Shown: positions 1 through 9,343, counted from the stretch's first letter. The stretch is DNA of 64,000 nt from Nitratireductor sp. (GCA_017854535.1 JAFMHL010000009.1:20032-84031), one strand, 5' to 3'. Notes: generated from the sequence alone by a model not told the origin. Numbers and translations: made by a program.

Positions 1-483
1 CACGCCGCGTTTTTCATCACCATCAACTGTAATAATCGAAACGGGCGTCACCTCTGATCCGGTTCCTGCTGTGGTTGGAACCAAAACCAAAGGAAGCCGG
101 GGGCCTTTTGCATTTGCAACGCCCCATGCCTCGTCGATATTTTCGCCTGATCCTGCAATCAGCGCAGCTAATTTTGCAAGATCCATCGACGAGCCTCCAC
201 CAAAACCAACAATACCAGTGGCTTTGACCTCAATAGCTTGAGCAATGGCCATGTTTAAGATGGGAAGGGAAGGGTCAGGTTCGGTTGCATCAAAGATATG
301 AACAGTGCATCCCGCCTGTTGCAAGGATTGGACGGCTTTGTCGATCAGCCCAAGGGAAACAAGGCCTTTGTCTGTAATAAACAAAATTTGCGTCCCAAGA
401 AGCTTGCCAGCAAGGGTGCCTAACGCATTGGAGAGACCCTTTCCGCAACGTATAGCGGGCGTTGTATTAAATGAAAATTTCAT
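1..483 (-). CDS. iron-containing alcohol dehydrogenase, N-terminal part (runs off left edge)
   Basis: The first 161 codons of a group III (iron-containing) alcohol dehydrogenase are present; the rest lies outside the window. I see the NAD(P)-binding motif GGGSSMDLAK at residues 95-104 and the family signature PTTAGTGSEVT at residues 136-146, both typical of this family, which also includes maleylacetate reductases. The metal-ligand aspartate and histidines would lie in the missing C-terminal half, so substrate cannot be judged. The ATG at 483 opens the frame and is divergent from the nucleoside transporter operon. No signal peptide or membrane segment is visible, so it should be cytoplasmic. 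Confidence 0.9.
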   Translation of the reverse strand, partial: MKFSFNTTPAIRCGKGLSNALGTLAGKLLGTQILFITDKGLVSLGLIDKAVQSLQQAGCTVHIFDATEPDPSLPILNMAIAQAIEVKATGIVGFGGGSSMDLAKLAALIAGSGENIDEAWGVANAKGPRLPLVLVPTTAGTGSEVTPVSIITVDGDEKRGV

Positions 484-644
484 ACTGTGTTGTGACCTTT
501 GTCATTTTTGTCGTCAAGTGACACATCCAATGGTTTTGATAATCATGGGTGTTTATCATAGTCTTAGAACTGAAAGTATTGACTTGTTTGCATTCAAACC
601 ATCAAATCAGTTTATAGAAAAATGATAGATCACCAGGGGAATTG

Positions 645-2213
645 ATGTCAGGCAATAATGGAAATCCAGCAGCGGACGCCAGAGAACCTGCGATTGAATT
701 GCGCGGCATTTCAAAGGCGTTTGGGCCAGTTCAGGCGAACAAAGATATTGATCTTCGAGTTGCCAAGGGGTCCATCCACGGAATCATTGGTGAAAACGGA
801 GCGGGCAAATCGACGCTGATGTCGATCCTCTATGGATTTTACCAAGCCGATAAAGGTGATATTTTAATCAACGACAAAGTCTTGAAGATATCAGACAGTC
901 AGGCGGCCATAGCAGCAGGCATTGGAATGGTGCATCAGCACTTCATGTTGGTTGAAAATTTTACCGTTCTTGAGAATATTATACTTGGAGCAGAAGGCGG
1001 CAGCATTCTCAATCGCGCAGTCACAAATGCGGAAAAAGAACTGGAACGCATTGAGCGTGAATATGCCCTTGAAGTTAATCCTGATACCTTGATCGAAGAA
1101 TTGCCCGTTGGTTTGCAACAACGTGTGGAAATTCTAAAAGCTCTTTATCGTGGCGCAGAGATCCTCATTCTGGATGAGCCGACAGGCGTGTTGACGCCCG
1201 CAGAAGCAGATCACCTTTTCCGCATTCTTCAACAACTGAAGGAGCAGGGTAAAACCATCATTCTAATCACTCATAAACTGCGTGAGATCATGGCCATTAC
1301 CGATAGCGTTTCTGTGATGCGCAGGGGAGAAATGGTGGCAACACGTGAGACCGCCAAGACAAGCGTGGAAGAACTGGCTGAGTTAATGGTTGGGCGGCGT
1401 GTTCTTTTGCAGGTGGATAAAAAACCAGCCAAGCCTGGCGATGTAAAACTGTCGATCGAGAACTTGACCGTGAAAGATGGTCGCGGTGTTACTATGGTCG
1501 AAAATGTCAGTTTGAATGTGCGCGCTGGTGAAATCGTTGGCATTGCTGGCGTTGCTGGAAATGGCCAGTCCGAGCTCTTGGAGGCAATTGCAGGGATCAG
1601 GCGCGCAAAGTCAGGTAAAGTTATTCTGGATGGCAAGCCGATTGGTGTCACATCAAAGGTTGACCCGGGAATGCTTCGCGACCAAGGGCTTGCCCATGTA
1701 CCTGAGGACCGCCACCATATGGGGCTGGTCTTGCCTTTTGAGGAAAACGAAAATTCGATCTTGGGCTATCATGATAGACCTGAATATCTGAAGGGTCCGC
1801 TTCTCCAAATCGACGCCATACGGGATGATGCAAAGAAAAAGATCGAACAATATGATATTCGCCCGCCCAACTGCCGTTTGAAGACGGCCAACTTTTCTGG
1901 CGGTAATCAGCAAAAAATTGTTCTTGCCCGCGAGATGGAACGCGATCCGGTTGTGTTGCTGGTCGGCCAGCCAACACGCGGCGTTGATGTGGGTGCTATC
2001 GAGTTCATTCACAAACGGATCATAGAAATGCGCGACCAAGGCAAAGCCATTCTTTTGGTTTCGGTTGAACTGGATGAAATTCGTTCTCTCGCCGACAGGG
2101 TGCTGGTGATGTTTGCAGGGCGTGTAGTGGGTGAGCGGTCTCCTGATACTTCGGAAGGCGAGCTTGGTCTGTTGATGGCAGGCGTTGAAGATAGCAAGGA
2201 AACTGCCGCATGA
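645..2213 (+). CDS. nucleoside-type ABC transporter, duplicated ATP-binding protein
   Basis: This is a fused, two-domain ATPase of the RbsA/YufO type that powers uptake of nucleosides or simple sugars. The first domain has a complete Walker A (GENGAGKS, residues 49-56) and a Walker B ending LDEP. The second has a degenerate Walker A region (GVAGNGQS), a clear signature FSGGNQQK and an altered Walker B ending VGQPTRG, as is usual in this family. The ATG at 645 is preferred over the TTG at 642 because AGGGGA at 635-640 is better spaced from it. Two permeases and nucleoside catabolic genes follow in the same operon, which points to nucleosides as substrate. No BMP-type binding protein is in the window. 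Confidence 0.93.
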   Translation: MSGNNGNPAADAREPAIELRGISKAFGPVQANKDIDLRVAKGSIHGIIGENGAGKSTLMSILYGFYQADKGDILINDKVLKISDSQAAIAAGIGMVHQHFMLVENFTVLENIILGAEGGSILNRAVTNAEKELERIEREYALEVNPDTLIEELPVGLQQRVEILKALYRGAEILILDEPTGVLTPAEADHLFRILQQLKEQGKTIILITHKLREIMAITDSVSVMRRGEMVATRETAKTSVEELAELMVGRRVLLQVDKKPAKPGDVKLSIENLTVKDGRGVTMVENVSLNVRAGEIVGIAGVAGNGQSELLEAIAGIRRAKSGKVILDGKPIGVTSKVDPGMLRDQGLAHVPEDRHHMGLVLPFEENENSILGYHDRPEYLKGPLLQIDAIRDDAKKKIEQYDIRPPNCRLKTANFSGGNQQKIVLAREMERDPVVLLVGQPTRGVDVGAIEFIHKRIIEMRDQGKAILLVSVELDEIRSLADRVLVMFAGRVVGERSPDTSEGELGLLMAGVEDSKETAA

Positions 2214-2665
2214 CTTTTGAACCGCGCATTTCCATTATCACGCTCGGCGTAAGCGATATGGTAAGATCCAGAAAATTTTACGAGGATTTAGGTTGGAAGG
2301 CGATCAAAGCTTCAAACGAAAGTGTCACCTTTTTCAAAGGTAGGGGAATTGTTCTCGGACTGTATGGCCATGACGCATTGGCAGAAGATGCTGGCATTGT
2401 AGGCGGTCCACCGCCTGAATTTAGGGGCGTATCGCTGGCCTATAATTCGAGCAGTGAGGTCGAGGTTGATGCTTCGTTTAAACACGCACTTTCCTGCGGT
2501 GCGAAGTCAATCAAGAAACCAGAGAAAGTTTTTTGGGGCGGCTATTCTGGTTATTTTGCTGATCCAGATGGCCATCTTTGGGAGCTTGCCTATAATCCGT
2601 TTGCGCCGTTAGACAAAGACGGTCAAATGCAAATGGATTGTGACGAAATTGGGGAAACCACATGA
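2210..2665 (+). CDS. VOC-family (glyoxalase/bleomycin-resistance fold) protein
   Basis: A small single-domain vicinal-oxygen-chelate protein of 151 residues. The family shape is clear: an N-terminal beta strand followed by VRSRKFYEDLGW, and a C-terminal GYFADPDGHLWELAYNP with the metal-ligand-type glutamate. Substrate is unknown; members include glyoxalases, dioxygenases and resistance proteins. It sits between the transporter ATPase and its first permease. Its ATG overlaps the upstream stop (ATGA at 2210) and its stop overlaps the downstream start (ATGA at 2662), so it should be translationally coupled to both. That placement suggests a role linked to the imported substrate, but this is inference. 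Confidence 0.85.
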   Translation: MTFEPRISIITLGVSDMVRSRKFYEDLGWKAIKASNESVTFFKGRGIVLGLYGHDALAEDAGIVGGPPPEFRGVSLAYNSSSEVEVDASFKHALSCGAKSIKKPEKVFWGGYSGYFADPDGHLWELAYNPFAPLDKDGQMQMDCDEIGETT

Positions 2666-3795
2666 ACCACGAACTCCCCAAATGGGTTGACTACGGATTA
2701 ATACCGTTTCTCAATCTAGTCACAGCGTTTCTCGGCGCTGGCCTTGTTGTATTGATCGTTGGTGAAAATCCATTGGAAGCTGCGTATCTGCTGGTGCACG
2801 GAGCTTTCGGCAAAGGACCAGGCATTGGATACACGTTGTTTTATGCCACCAACTTTATCTTCACGGGACTATCGGTAGCGGTCGCTATTCATTGCGGTCT
2901 GTTTAATATCGGCTCAGAAGGCCAAGCTTATATTGGCGGAATTGGCGTTGCCACCGCCTGTCTGGCACTTGATCGTTTCGTGCCTTGGTACATAACGTTT
3001 CCATTGGCTATTGCTGGAGCAGCTTTGTTCGGCGCCGCTTGGGCTTTGATCCCTGCATGGCTTCAAGCCAAGCGCGGCAGCCATGTGGTGATCACGACGA
3101 TCATGTTTAATTTCATAGCATCTGCTTTGATGGTTTATATGTTGGTGGAAGTGTTCAAACCAGCAGGCTCTATGGCGCCTGAAACCAGAACCTTTGAGGC
3201 AGGCGCGCACTTGCCGAAGATGGATTGGTTCTTCGAAATCTTCGGTTCGAAACTTGGCGGCGCACCCTTCAATATAACATTCCTTTTGGCACTGCTTTCC
3301 TGTTATCTCGTATGGGTTCTCATTTGGCGAACAAAGCTTGGCTATGAAATCAGAACCACTGGCACCAATCCAAAAGCGGCTGTTTATGCGGGCATTCCCT
3401 ATGTCAAAACGATTGTCATCGCGATGCTGATATCAGGCGCATTGGCTGGCATGATGGCGCTCAATCCTATCATGGGCGATCAATACCGCTTGCAGGAAGG
3501 GTTCCCGGCAGGGGCTGGTTTTGTGGGTATTGCCGTATCCCTGATGGGGCGTAATCATCCTGTAGGCATTATTCTTGCGGCGATTTTATTTGGCATGTTG
3601 TGGCAGGGCGGTGCTGAACTGGCATTTGATATGCCAAACATTTCCCGCGATATGATTGTGGTTATTCAAGGCTTGGTGATTTTGTTCGCTGGCGCATTGG
3701 AGCATATGTATCGCCCTGCGCTTTCACGGTTCTTTGCAAAAGATCCTGCTTCCACGGTTGCTATGAGTAAACCAACACAAGGTGAGGGAGCGTAA
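2662..3795 (+). CDS. nucleoside-type ABC transporter, inner-membrane permease 1
   Basis: A 377-residue integral membrane protein of the BPD_transp_2 family (YufP/NupP type), the larger of the two permeases in nucleoside importers. About eight to ten hydrophobic segments are visible. Hallmarks include FNIGSEGQAYIGG near residue 81, a conserved loop of these permeases, and a late GAGFVGIAVSLMGRNHPVG motif. It starts at the ATG overlapping the VOC gene stop and is followed two bases later by the second permease. It should form a heterodimer with that permease and bind the fused ATPase encoded upstream. Confidence 0.93.
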   Translation: MNHELPKWVDYGLIPFLNLVTAFLGAGLVVLIVGENPLEAAYLLVHGAFGKGPGIGYTLFYATNFIFTGLSVAVAIHCGLFNIGSEGQAYIGGIGVATACLALDRFVPWYITFPLAIAGAALFGAAWALIPAWLQAKRGSHVVITTIMFNFIASALMVYMLVEVFKPAGSMAPETRTFEAGAHLPKMDWFFEIFGSKLGGAPFNITFLLALLSCYLVWVLIWRTKLGYEIRTTGTNPKAAVYAGIPYVKTIVIAMLISGALAGMMALNPIMGDQYRLQEGFPAGAGFVGIAVSLMGRNHPVGIILAAILFGMLWQGGAELAFDMPNISRDMIVVIQGLVILFAGALEHMYRPALSRFFAKDPASTVAMSKPTQGEGA

Positions 3796-3797
3796 CC

Positions 3798-4766
3798 ATG
3801 GATTTATCAGTAATACTGCAAGTTCTTGATTCAACGGTTCGGCTTTCGACCCCGCTTTTGTTAGCTGCATTGGCAGGACTGTTTTCTGAACGTTCTGGTG
3901 TGTTTGACATTGGCCTGGAAGGTAAAATGTTGGGAGCAGCATTTGCCGCCGGTGCCGCAGCTGCTGTTTTTGGCTCGCCTTGGATCGGATTATTGTTTGC
4001 CGTTTTGGTTGGGCTTGTTTTGGCACTGGTACATGCTTTTGCATCCATAACCGTAAAGGGAAATCAGATCGTTTCGGGTGTGGCAATTAATTTTATTGCA
4101 TTAGGACTTACCGCTCTTTTGGGCCAAAGCTGGTTTGCCAGAGGCGGACGTACCCCCCAATTGAGTCAAGAGCAGCGCTTTAGTCCGATTGAATTACCAG
4201 GGTCAGAGGCGTTGGCCGATGTGCCAATATTAGGGCCGATTTATGCAGACCTCATCTCAGGTCACAATCTCATTGTCTATTTTGCATTCTTCATGGTGCC
4301 CGTGACCTATTGGATCGTTTTTAAAACCAGATTTGGTCTTCGCCTTCGCGCTGTGGGCGAAAACCCAGCTGCCGTAGATACAGCCGGAATTAGCGTGGTT
4401 TGGGCACGATATCGTGCGGTCATGATCTGCGGTGTTTTGTGTGGATTTGCCGGGGCGTATTTGTCCATCGGCCAACAAGCTGGCTTCGTGCAAAACATGA
4501 CTGCTGGAAAAGGCTTCATTGCCCTGGCCGCTTTGATTTTTGCCCGCTGGAAACCGCTAAACGCCATGTATGCCTGCTTGCTCTTCGGATTTCTCGATGC
4601 CGTTGCGATCCGCATGCAAGGAGCGGAGTTTCCAATTATCGGAACCGTGAATAGCCAGTTGATGCAGGCACTACCTTATATTTTGACTGTAATTCTTCTC
4701 GCCGGATTTATCGGGAAAGCGGTTCCCCCTAAAGCTGGCGGCGTTGCCTATACGAAAGAACGTTGA
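3798..4766 (+). CDS. nucleoside-type ABC transporter, inner-membrane permease 2
   Basis: The second BPD_transp_2 permease, 322 residues and strongly hydrophobic throughout. It carries the paired family motif FDIGLEGKMLGAAFAA near residue 35 and a C-terminal GKGFIALAALIFARWKP. It is the partner of the preceding permease. The stop codon TGA at 4764-4766 overlaps the ATG of cytidine deaminase (TGATG), which ties nucleoside import directly to deamination in one transcript. The pairing of permeases, their order and the following enzymes make nucleosides the most likely cargo. Confidence 0.93.
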   Translation: MDLSVILQVLDSTVRLSTPLLLAALAGLFSERSGVFDIGLEGKMLGAAFAAGAAAAVFGSPWIGLLFAVLVGLVLALVHAFASITVKGNQIVSGVAINFIALGLTALLGQSWFARGGRTPQLSQEQRFSPIELPGSEALADVPILGPIYADLISGHNLIVYFAFFMVPVTYWIVFKTRFGLRLRAVGENPAAVDTAGISVVWARYRAVMICGVLCGFAGAYLSIGQQAGFVQNMTAGKGFIALAALIFARWKPLNAMYACLLFGFLDAVAIRMQGAEFPIIGTVNSQLMQALPYILTVILLAGFIGKAVPPKAGGVAYTKER

Positions 4767-5155
4767 TGAGAGACACTCTCCATAAATTGGCACTGGCTGC
4801 TGCACAAAAGTCTCATTCGCCATACTCGAATTTTCCGGTTGGCGTTGCTATTTTATCCGCGGATGGGAAAACCTATACCGGATGCAATATTGAAAATGCG
4901 TCCTATCCCGAAGGCTGGTGCGCCGAAACGACTGCCATTTCCCATATGATTATGGACGGAAAAGGAGGAACGCCTCATATTACCGAGATTGCAGTGCTTG
5001 GTTTGAAAGCTGATTTATGTACGCCTTGCGGTGGTTGTCGACAAAGATTAGCAGAGTTTGGAATGCCAGAAACCAAAGTACATTTATGCAATCAAGAAGG
5101 AATAGTAGAGACCGTTACCCTTGGTGATCTTTTACCCAAGAGTTTTTCACTATAA
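4766..5155 (+). CDS. cdd: cytidine deaminase
   Basis: Hydrolytic deamination of cytidine and deoxycytidine to uridine and deoxyuridine in pyrimidine salvage. The protein is 129 residues, the usual length for tetrameric homologues. The zinc site is complete: Cys52 with catalytic Glu54 in the motif CAET, and Cys88 and Cys91 in PCGGC. The FPVGVAI substrate-binding strand is near the N-terminus. I take the ATG at 4766, which overlaps the permease stop as TGATG, rather than the TTG at 4763. It belongs to the nucleoside uptake and catabolism operon. Confidence 0.95.
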   Translation: MRDTLHKLALAAAQKSHSPYSNFPVGVAILSADGKTYTGCNIENASYPEGWCAETTAISHMIMDGKGGTPHITEIAVLGLKADLCTPCGGCRQRLAEFGMPETKVHLCNQEGIVETVTLGDLLPKSFSL

Positions 5156-5191
5156 GCATTTTGAAAATTGGATTGAACAAGGAGACGCCCT

Positions 5192-5992
5192 TTGAAAGCG
5201 GAAACGGCAACATTGATCGAAGGCCTCAACGGATTGAAGGCCGAGACAGCAATCGTGCTGGGTTCCGGCCTTGGAGGGCTTGTCGATAGGATTGAAAACC
5301 CTATTCGCATTTCCTATGGCGATCTTGAAGGCTTTCCTTCTGGCGGCGTATCTGGACATGCTGGGGAAGTCGTGGCGGGAACTATATCGGGCGTCCCAAT
5401 CGTGATGCTGTCAGGCAGAGTGCATTATTATGAACATGGCAAAGCCGATGCCATGCGACTGCCTATTGAAGTTCTTGCAGCCATTGGTGTGAAGAAATTG
5501 GTTTTGACCAATTCCGCTGGATCACTGCGTGATAATTTGCCTCCCGGTTCCGTCATGTTGATCACGGATCATATCAACTGGTCCGGGATGAACCCATTGA
5601 TTGGCGAGCCCACTGATAAGCGGTTTGTGGGTATGACCAATGCCTATTCGTCTTCCATGATGGACAATATCAGACAGGTCGCCAACGAGCAGAATGTGAC
5701 ATTGGGTGAGGGTATTTATATGTGGTTCTCCGGCCCAAGTTTTGAGACCCCAGCTGAAATCAAGATGGCCAAACTACTAGGTGCAGATGCCGTTGGCATG
5801 TCCACTGTGCCTGAAGTTATTCTAGCCAGATTTGCTGGTCTTGAAGTCGCAGCATTTTCGGTCGTCACGAACTTCGGTGCCGGGATGACAGGCGGTGAAC
5901 TCTCTCATACAGAAACAAAAGAAATGGCACCCAAGGGCGGAGCGCTTCTAGGGCGTTTGTTGGCCTCATGCATTGGTGAAAATAAATTATGA
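5192..5992 (+). CDS. punA: purine-nucleoside phosphorylase (trimeric type)
   Basis: Phosphorolysis of purine nucleosides to free base and (deoxy)ribose 1-phosphate. The 266-residue protein has the trimeric-PNP phosphate loop GSGLGGL near residue 25, GRVHYYEG-like motif (GRVHYYEHG), a central TNSAGS, and the nucleoside-binding segment GMSTVPEV. The start is TTG at 5192, supported by AAGGAGA at 5179-5185; no ATG fits. Its stop overlaps the start of deoC as ATGA. Released (deoxy)ribose 1-phosphate would pass to phosphopentomutase, encoded on the opposite strand further on, and then to DeoC. Confidence 0.93.
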   Translation: MKAETATLIEGLNGLKAETAIVLGSGLGGLVDRIENPIRISYGDLEGFPSGGVSGHAGEVVAGTISGVPIVMLSGRVHYYEHGKADAMRLPIEVLAAIGVKKLVLTNSAGSLRDNLPPGSVMLITDHINWSGMNPLIGEPTDKRFVGMTNAYSSSMMDNIRQVANEQNVTLGEGIYMWFSGPSFETPAEIKMAKLLGADAVGMSTVPEVILARFAGLEVAAFSVVTNFGAGMTGGELSHTETKEMAPKGGALLGRLLASCIGENKL

Positions 5993-6753
5993 CAGATATG
6001 AAAACCATCGCAACAAAATCGATTTCATTGTTGGATCTCACCAATTTGAACGATGATTGCAACGAGAAAGACATTATTGATCTCTGCGCGCGCGCTCAAA
6101 CAAAATTTGGCAACACTGCTGCGATCTGCATTTGGAAAGAATTTGTTCCTCAAGCAAAACTTCTTTTGAAGGGCACAGGCATCAAGATCGCAACGGTGGT
6201 AAATTTTCCCAAGGGCGGAACCGACACGGAAGCGGTTTTGAAAGAAGTATCAATCGCAATAGGAAATGGTGCTGATGAGATTGATCTGGTATTTCCCTAT
6301 AATGCGTTTCTGGCTGGCGATATAGATACATGCATCGACCAGATTTCGCGAATTCGCGATGCCTGCCGCTCACCTATTCTTTTGAAGGTAATTATTGAGA
6401 CAGGGATGTTAGTAGAGGATGAAGCGATCTATTCAGCATCTCGGCTGGCGATTGATTGCGGGGCGGACTTTATCAAAACATCGACAGGTAAAGTTGCTGT
6501 AAATGCTACCCCGCATTCAGCCGAGATCATGCTAAAAGCAATTGCAGATAGTAAACAGAGTGTAGGTTTCAAACCCGCGGGTGGCATCAAAACGGTAGAA
6601 GATGCAAGTGTCTTTCTCGATCTTGCTTCGACCATTCTTGGTGATGACTGGGCCAGCCCTGCAACGCTTCGCTTTGGGGCATCAGGCGTTCTGACCAATC
6701 TGTTGGCGACCCTTGATGGTTCTGAAGCCACCAATTCTCAGACCGGATATTAA
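5989..6753 (+). CDS. deoC: deoxyribose-phosphate aldolase
   Basis: Cleaves 2-deoxyribose 5-phosphate into acetaldehyde and glyceraldehyde 3-phosphate, the last step that feeds deoxynucleosides into glycolysis. The Schiff-base lysine lies in the conserved FIKTSTGK motif near residue 160, and LLKVIIETG and GFKPAGGIKT provide the other active-site strands of the TIM barrel. At 254 residues it matches the longer, enterobacterial-type DeoC. The ATG overlaps the PNP stop, so the two are probably translationally coupled. Thymidine phosphorylase starts three bases after its stop. Confidence 0.95.
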   Translation: MTDMKTIATKSISLLDLTNLNDDCNEKDIIDLCARAQTKFGNTAAICIWKEFVPQAKLLLKGTGIKIATVVNFPKGGTDTEAVLKEVSIAIGNGADEIDLVFPYNAFLAGDIDTCIDQISRIRDACRSPILLKVIIETGMLVEDEAIYSASRLAIDCGADFIKTSTGKVAVNATPHSAEIMLKAIADSKQSVGFKPAGGIKTVEDASVFLDLASTILGDDWASPATLRFGASGVLTNLLATLDGSEATNSQTGY

Positions 6754-6756
6754 GCA

Positions 6757-8070
6757 GTGTTACCTCAAGAAATTATTCGCAAAAAACGTGACCGCAACAA
6801 GCTTGCTGATGATGAAATTGCATCCTTCATCGAAGGTGTCAGCGATGGCCGTGTGAGCGAAGGGCAAATTGCCGCGCTTGCAATGGCAGTATTTCTCAAT
6901 GGAATGGAGCGCGATGAAGCGGTAGCGTTGACTTTAGCCATGCGCGACTCAGGAAATGTACTTGATTGGTCTGACCTTGACGGTGCTGTTGTAGACAAGC
7001 ATTCAACCGGCGGTGTGGGTGACAATGTCTCCCTGATGTTGGCTCCGGCAATTGCTGCTTGTGGTGCTTTCAATCCAATGATCTCTGGCCGCGGTCTTGG
7101 TCATACGGGCGGCACATTAGACAAGTTTGATTCCATACCTGAATATCAAACCCAGCCGGATAACGCACTTTTTCGGAAAGTCGTCAAAGAGGTTGGATGT
7201 GCAGTGATTGGCCAGACGGCTGATCTTGCTCCAGCCGATAAGCGTATTTATTCCATTCGTGATGTAACATCTACCGTCGAAAGCGTACCATTGATTACAG
7301 CTTCTATTCTTTCCAAGAAGCTTGCTGCTGGATTGGGCGGCTTGGTTTTGGATGTCAAAATAGGATCAGGCGCGTTTATGAATTCATTGAATGAGGCGCG
7401 GGAATTGGCAACCAGTCTGGTTGAAGTTGCCAATGGAGCGGGGTTAAAAACAACAGCATTGCTAACGGATATGGATTTCCCTTTGGCCTCGGCAGCTGGC
7501 AATGCCGTTGAAATGCAAAATGCGGTGGACTTTCTAACCGGCAAACATGTCGACAAAACTCTTTATGATGTGACGGTTGCTCTTGGAGCAGAGATGCTTC
7601 TTTCTGGTGGATTGGTTGCAAATACCAATGACGGCGCTAAGCGCATGGCCGATGCATTTGCTTCTGGCAAAGCAGCAGAAAAATTTGGCCAGATGGTCTC
7701 TGCTTTGGGAGGGCCAACAGATTTCGTAGAGAAAGCCGATACCTATCTTCAAAAGCCCAAGGTGCATATCGTTGTGAATGCTGATGAAGTTCATCAATCT
7801 CTTGCGGGTAATTTAGGATTTGATACGCGCCAAATCGGTCTTGCAGTGATTGAACTGGGCGGAGGCAGAACCCGACCGCAAGATCCTGTGGACCATGCCG
7901 TCGGCATTACCAATATTGCCGGACGCAATTGGGATGGGCGTCAGCCTGTTTGTGAAATTTGGGCTCGTGACACAGATAGCGCTGAAAGAGCGCGGCATCG
8001 GGTTATTTCAGCTATGCGAGAAGGCGGGAAGACGCCTCAGGCGATTTTAGAACGCATTGGCGCGAAATAG
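6757..8070 (+). CDS. deoA: thymidine phosphorylase
   Basis: Phosphorolysis of thymidine and deoxyuridine to base and deoxyribose 1-phosphate. The protein has 437 residues, as in the E. coli enzyme. The family signature [18 protein letters not shown] is present near residue 109, with the phosphate-binding KHSTGGVGD upstream of it and a lysine-rich SKKLAAG loop. The start is GTG at 6757, with only weak ribosome-site pairing, so translation probably depends on coupling to deoC three bases upstream. It closes the plus-strand operon; no strong terminator hairpin is visible before the convergent TetR gene. Confidence 0.95.
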   Translation: MLPQEIIRKKRDRNKLADDEIASFIEGVSDGRVSEGQIAALAMAVFLNGMERDEAVALTLAMRDSGNVLDWSDLDGAVVDKHSTGGVGDNVSLMLAPAIAACGAFNPMISGRGLGHTGGTLDKFDSIPEYQTQPDNALFRKVVKEVGCAVIGQTADLAPADKRIYSIRDVTSTVESVPLITASILSKKLAAGLGGLVLDVKIGSGAFMNSLNEARELATSLVEVANGAGLKTTALLTDMDFPLASAAGNAVEMQNAVDFLTGKHVDKTLYDVTVALGAEMLLSGGLVANTNDGAKRMADAFASGKAAEKFGQMVSALGGPTDFVEKADTYLQKPKVHIVVNADEVHQSLAGNLGFDTRQIGLAVIELGGGRTRPQDPVDHAVGITNIAGRNWDGRQPVCEIWARDTDSAERARHRVISAMREGGKTPQAILERIGAK

Positions 8071-8080
8071 AAACTCCTGT

Positions 8081-8716
8081 TCAAGACGTGCTTTTGTTTG
8101 CAAAGAGCTGACCGAACAGCTCGCTAACCCGTTGCGAATGCATTTTCGTTGCTGCCGGGTCAGGTGCATTCGTGACCCCGATCACCCTTCGAATTTGAAC
8201 ATCTGCCAACAAAAGCGCTAGGTAAATCTCTGTCATTTCGCGACTATCATGGGTTTTGAAACGCTTGTTTTTAATCGCAACTTCAAAGAACTGAACGAGT
8301 TGCGGGACTATTTTTTCACGTCCATTGTCAGCCAGTAATTGTCCAAGAATATTGCCATCGCTAACATCAGCCGCCGCGGCTCTATTTAAAGCAACGGCTT
8401 TTTCACCTGTAAGCATTTGCAGCAGCACATCGCCAAATCGCTCAAGAATTTGGGTCACTTCCTCACTTGTCATATCATTGGGTGAAAGTGCACTTTCCAG
8501 AATATTGCTTGCTCCAGCCGCATTGCTTTCAATCATGGCTGCGAGCAACCCCTGTTTGTTGCCAAACCAGTTATACATCGTTTCGTTTGACGCTCCGGCC
8601 ATTTTTGCCACTGCCAACATTGAGGTGCCTTTATAGCCTTTCTCGCCAAGCACTTTATAGGCAGCTGCGAATATAGCTTGTTGCCGTTCTTGTTTTTTCT
8701 CACTTCGCATTTTCAA
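8081..8716 (-). CDS. TetR/AcrR-family transcriptional regulator
   Basis: A 211-residue DNA-binding regulator. The N-terminal helix-turn-helix is clear at about residues 10-55 (RQQAIFAAAYKVLGEKGYKGTSM, then NETMYNWFGNKQGLLAAMI), followed by an all-helical ligand-binding domain that cannot be assigned a ligand. It faces away from the DUF1772 membrane protein across an 83-base gap, the classic arrangement for a local repressor. The gap holds two direct CGTACAA copies (8747-8753 and 8779-8785) that could be part of an operator, which is a guess from their spacing. Confidence 0.9.
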   Translation of the reverse strand: MKMRSEKKQERQQAIFAAAYKVLGEKGYKGTSMLAVAKMAGASNETMYNWFGNKQGLLAAMIESNAAGASNILESALSPNDMTSEEVTQILERFGDVLLQMLTGEKAVALNRAAAADVSDGNILGQLLADNGREKIVPQLVQFFEVAIKNKRFKTHDSREMTEIYLALLLADVQIRRVIGVTNAPDPAATKMHSQRVSELFGQLFANKSTS

Positions 8717-8799
8717 AACCCTACGAAAATTTCATTTGACCTTAGGCGTACAAGAATTTACGGTTATTTCAATATCAACGTACAATGAGAATACTATAG

Positions 8800-9339
8800 A
8801 TGTCTCGAGGTGAAACAACAGATACAATTCAAGCGCCCCTTATTCTTGTTCAAATCGCCTGTCTAATAGCACTTGGGTTTTTCGGGCTGATTACTGGGTT
8901 TTTCTATGCTTATTCAGTTGATGTTATGCGCGGCCTTGATCTGATTGACGCTGAATCTGCAGTGTCCGCGATGCAGGGAATTAATCTGGCTGTTAGAAAC
9001 CCAGTGTTTTTTGCGACCTTCTTCGGTACGCCCATAGTCGGTTTGCTTGCTGCTGGTTCGCTTTACCTGGGCAATCATAAAATGTCTGCGGGGCTTATGG
9101 TGTTGGCGGCGGCGATCTATTTCTTTGGAGCATTTATGCCCACAGCAATGGTCAACGTTCCCATGAATGAAGCATTGGCTGTTATTCCACTTGGCGATTC
9201 CGCCCAAGATTACGAAGCCATTTGGACTACCTATTCTCCCAAATGGACCTTTTGGAACACGCTGCGAACAGTAGTTTCACTTGTTGCTTTACTATTTGCA
9301 GGAATGGCACTTTTGCAAATTGGAAGAAAACACAATTAG
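8800..9339 (+). CDS. DUF1772-like four-helix membrane protein
   Basis: A 179-residue inner-membrane protein with four hydrophobic segments at roughly residues 14-36, 63-86, 92-112 and 150-172. The arrangement, with an early FYAYSVDVMRGLD and a central MPTAMVNVPMNEAL segment between helices, matches the anthrone-oxygenase-like DUF1772 family, whose members are mostly uncharacterised. It is divergent from a TetR regulator that probably controls it. The ATG at 8800 has only a weak GAGAA ribosome site upstream. Function is not assigned. Confidence 0.75.
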   Translation: MSRGETTDTIQAPLILVQIACLIALGFFGLITGFFYAYSVDVMRGLDLIDAESAVSAMQGINLAVRNPVFFATFFGTPIVGLLAAGSLYLGNHKMSAGLMVLAAAIYFFGAFMPTAMVNVPMNEALAVIPLGDSAQDYEAIWTTYSPKWTFWNTLRTVVSLVALLFAGMALLQIGRKHN

Positions 9340-9343
9340 GAGA

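Noticed and set aside
579..618. TTGACT and TATAGA boxes before the nucleoside operon
   Set aside because: The spacing of 28 bases is too large for a sigma-70 promoter; a promoter must exist in 484-644, but I cannot place it.
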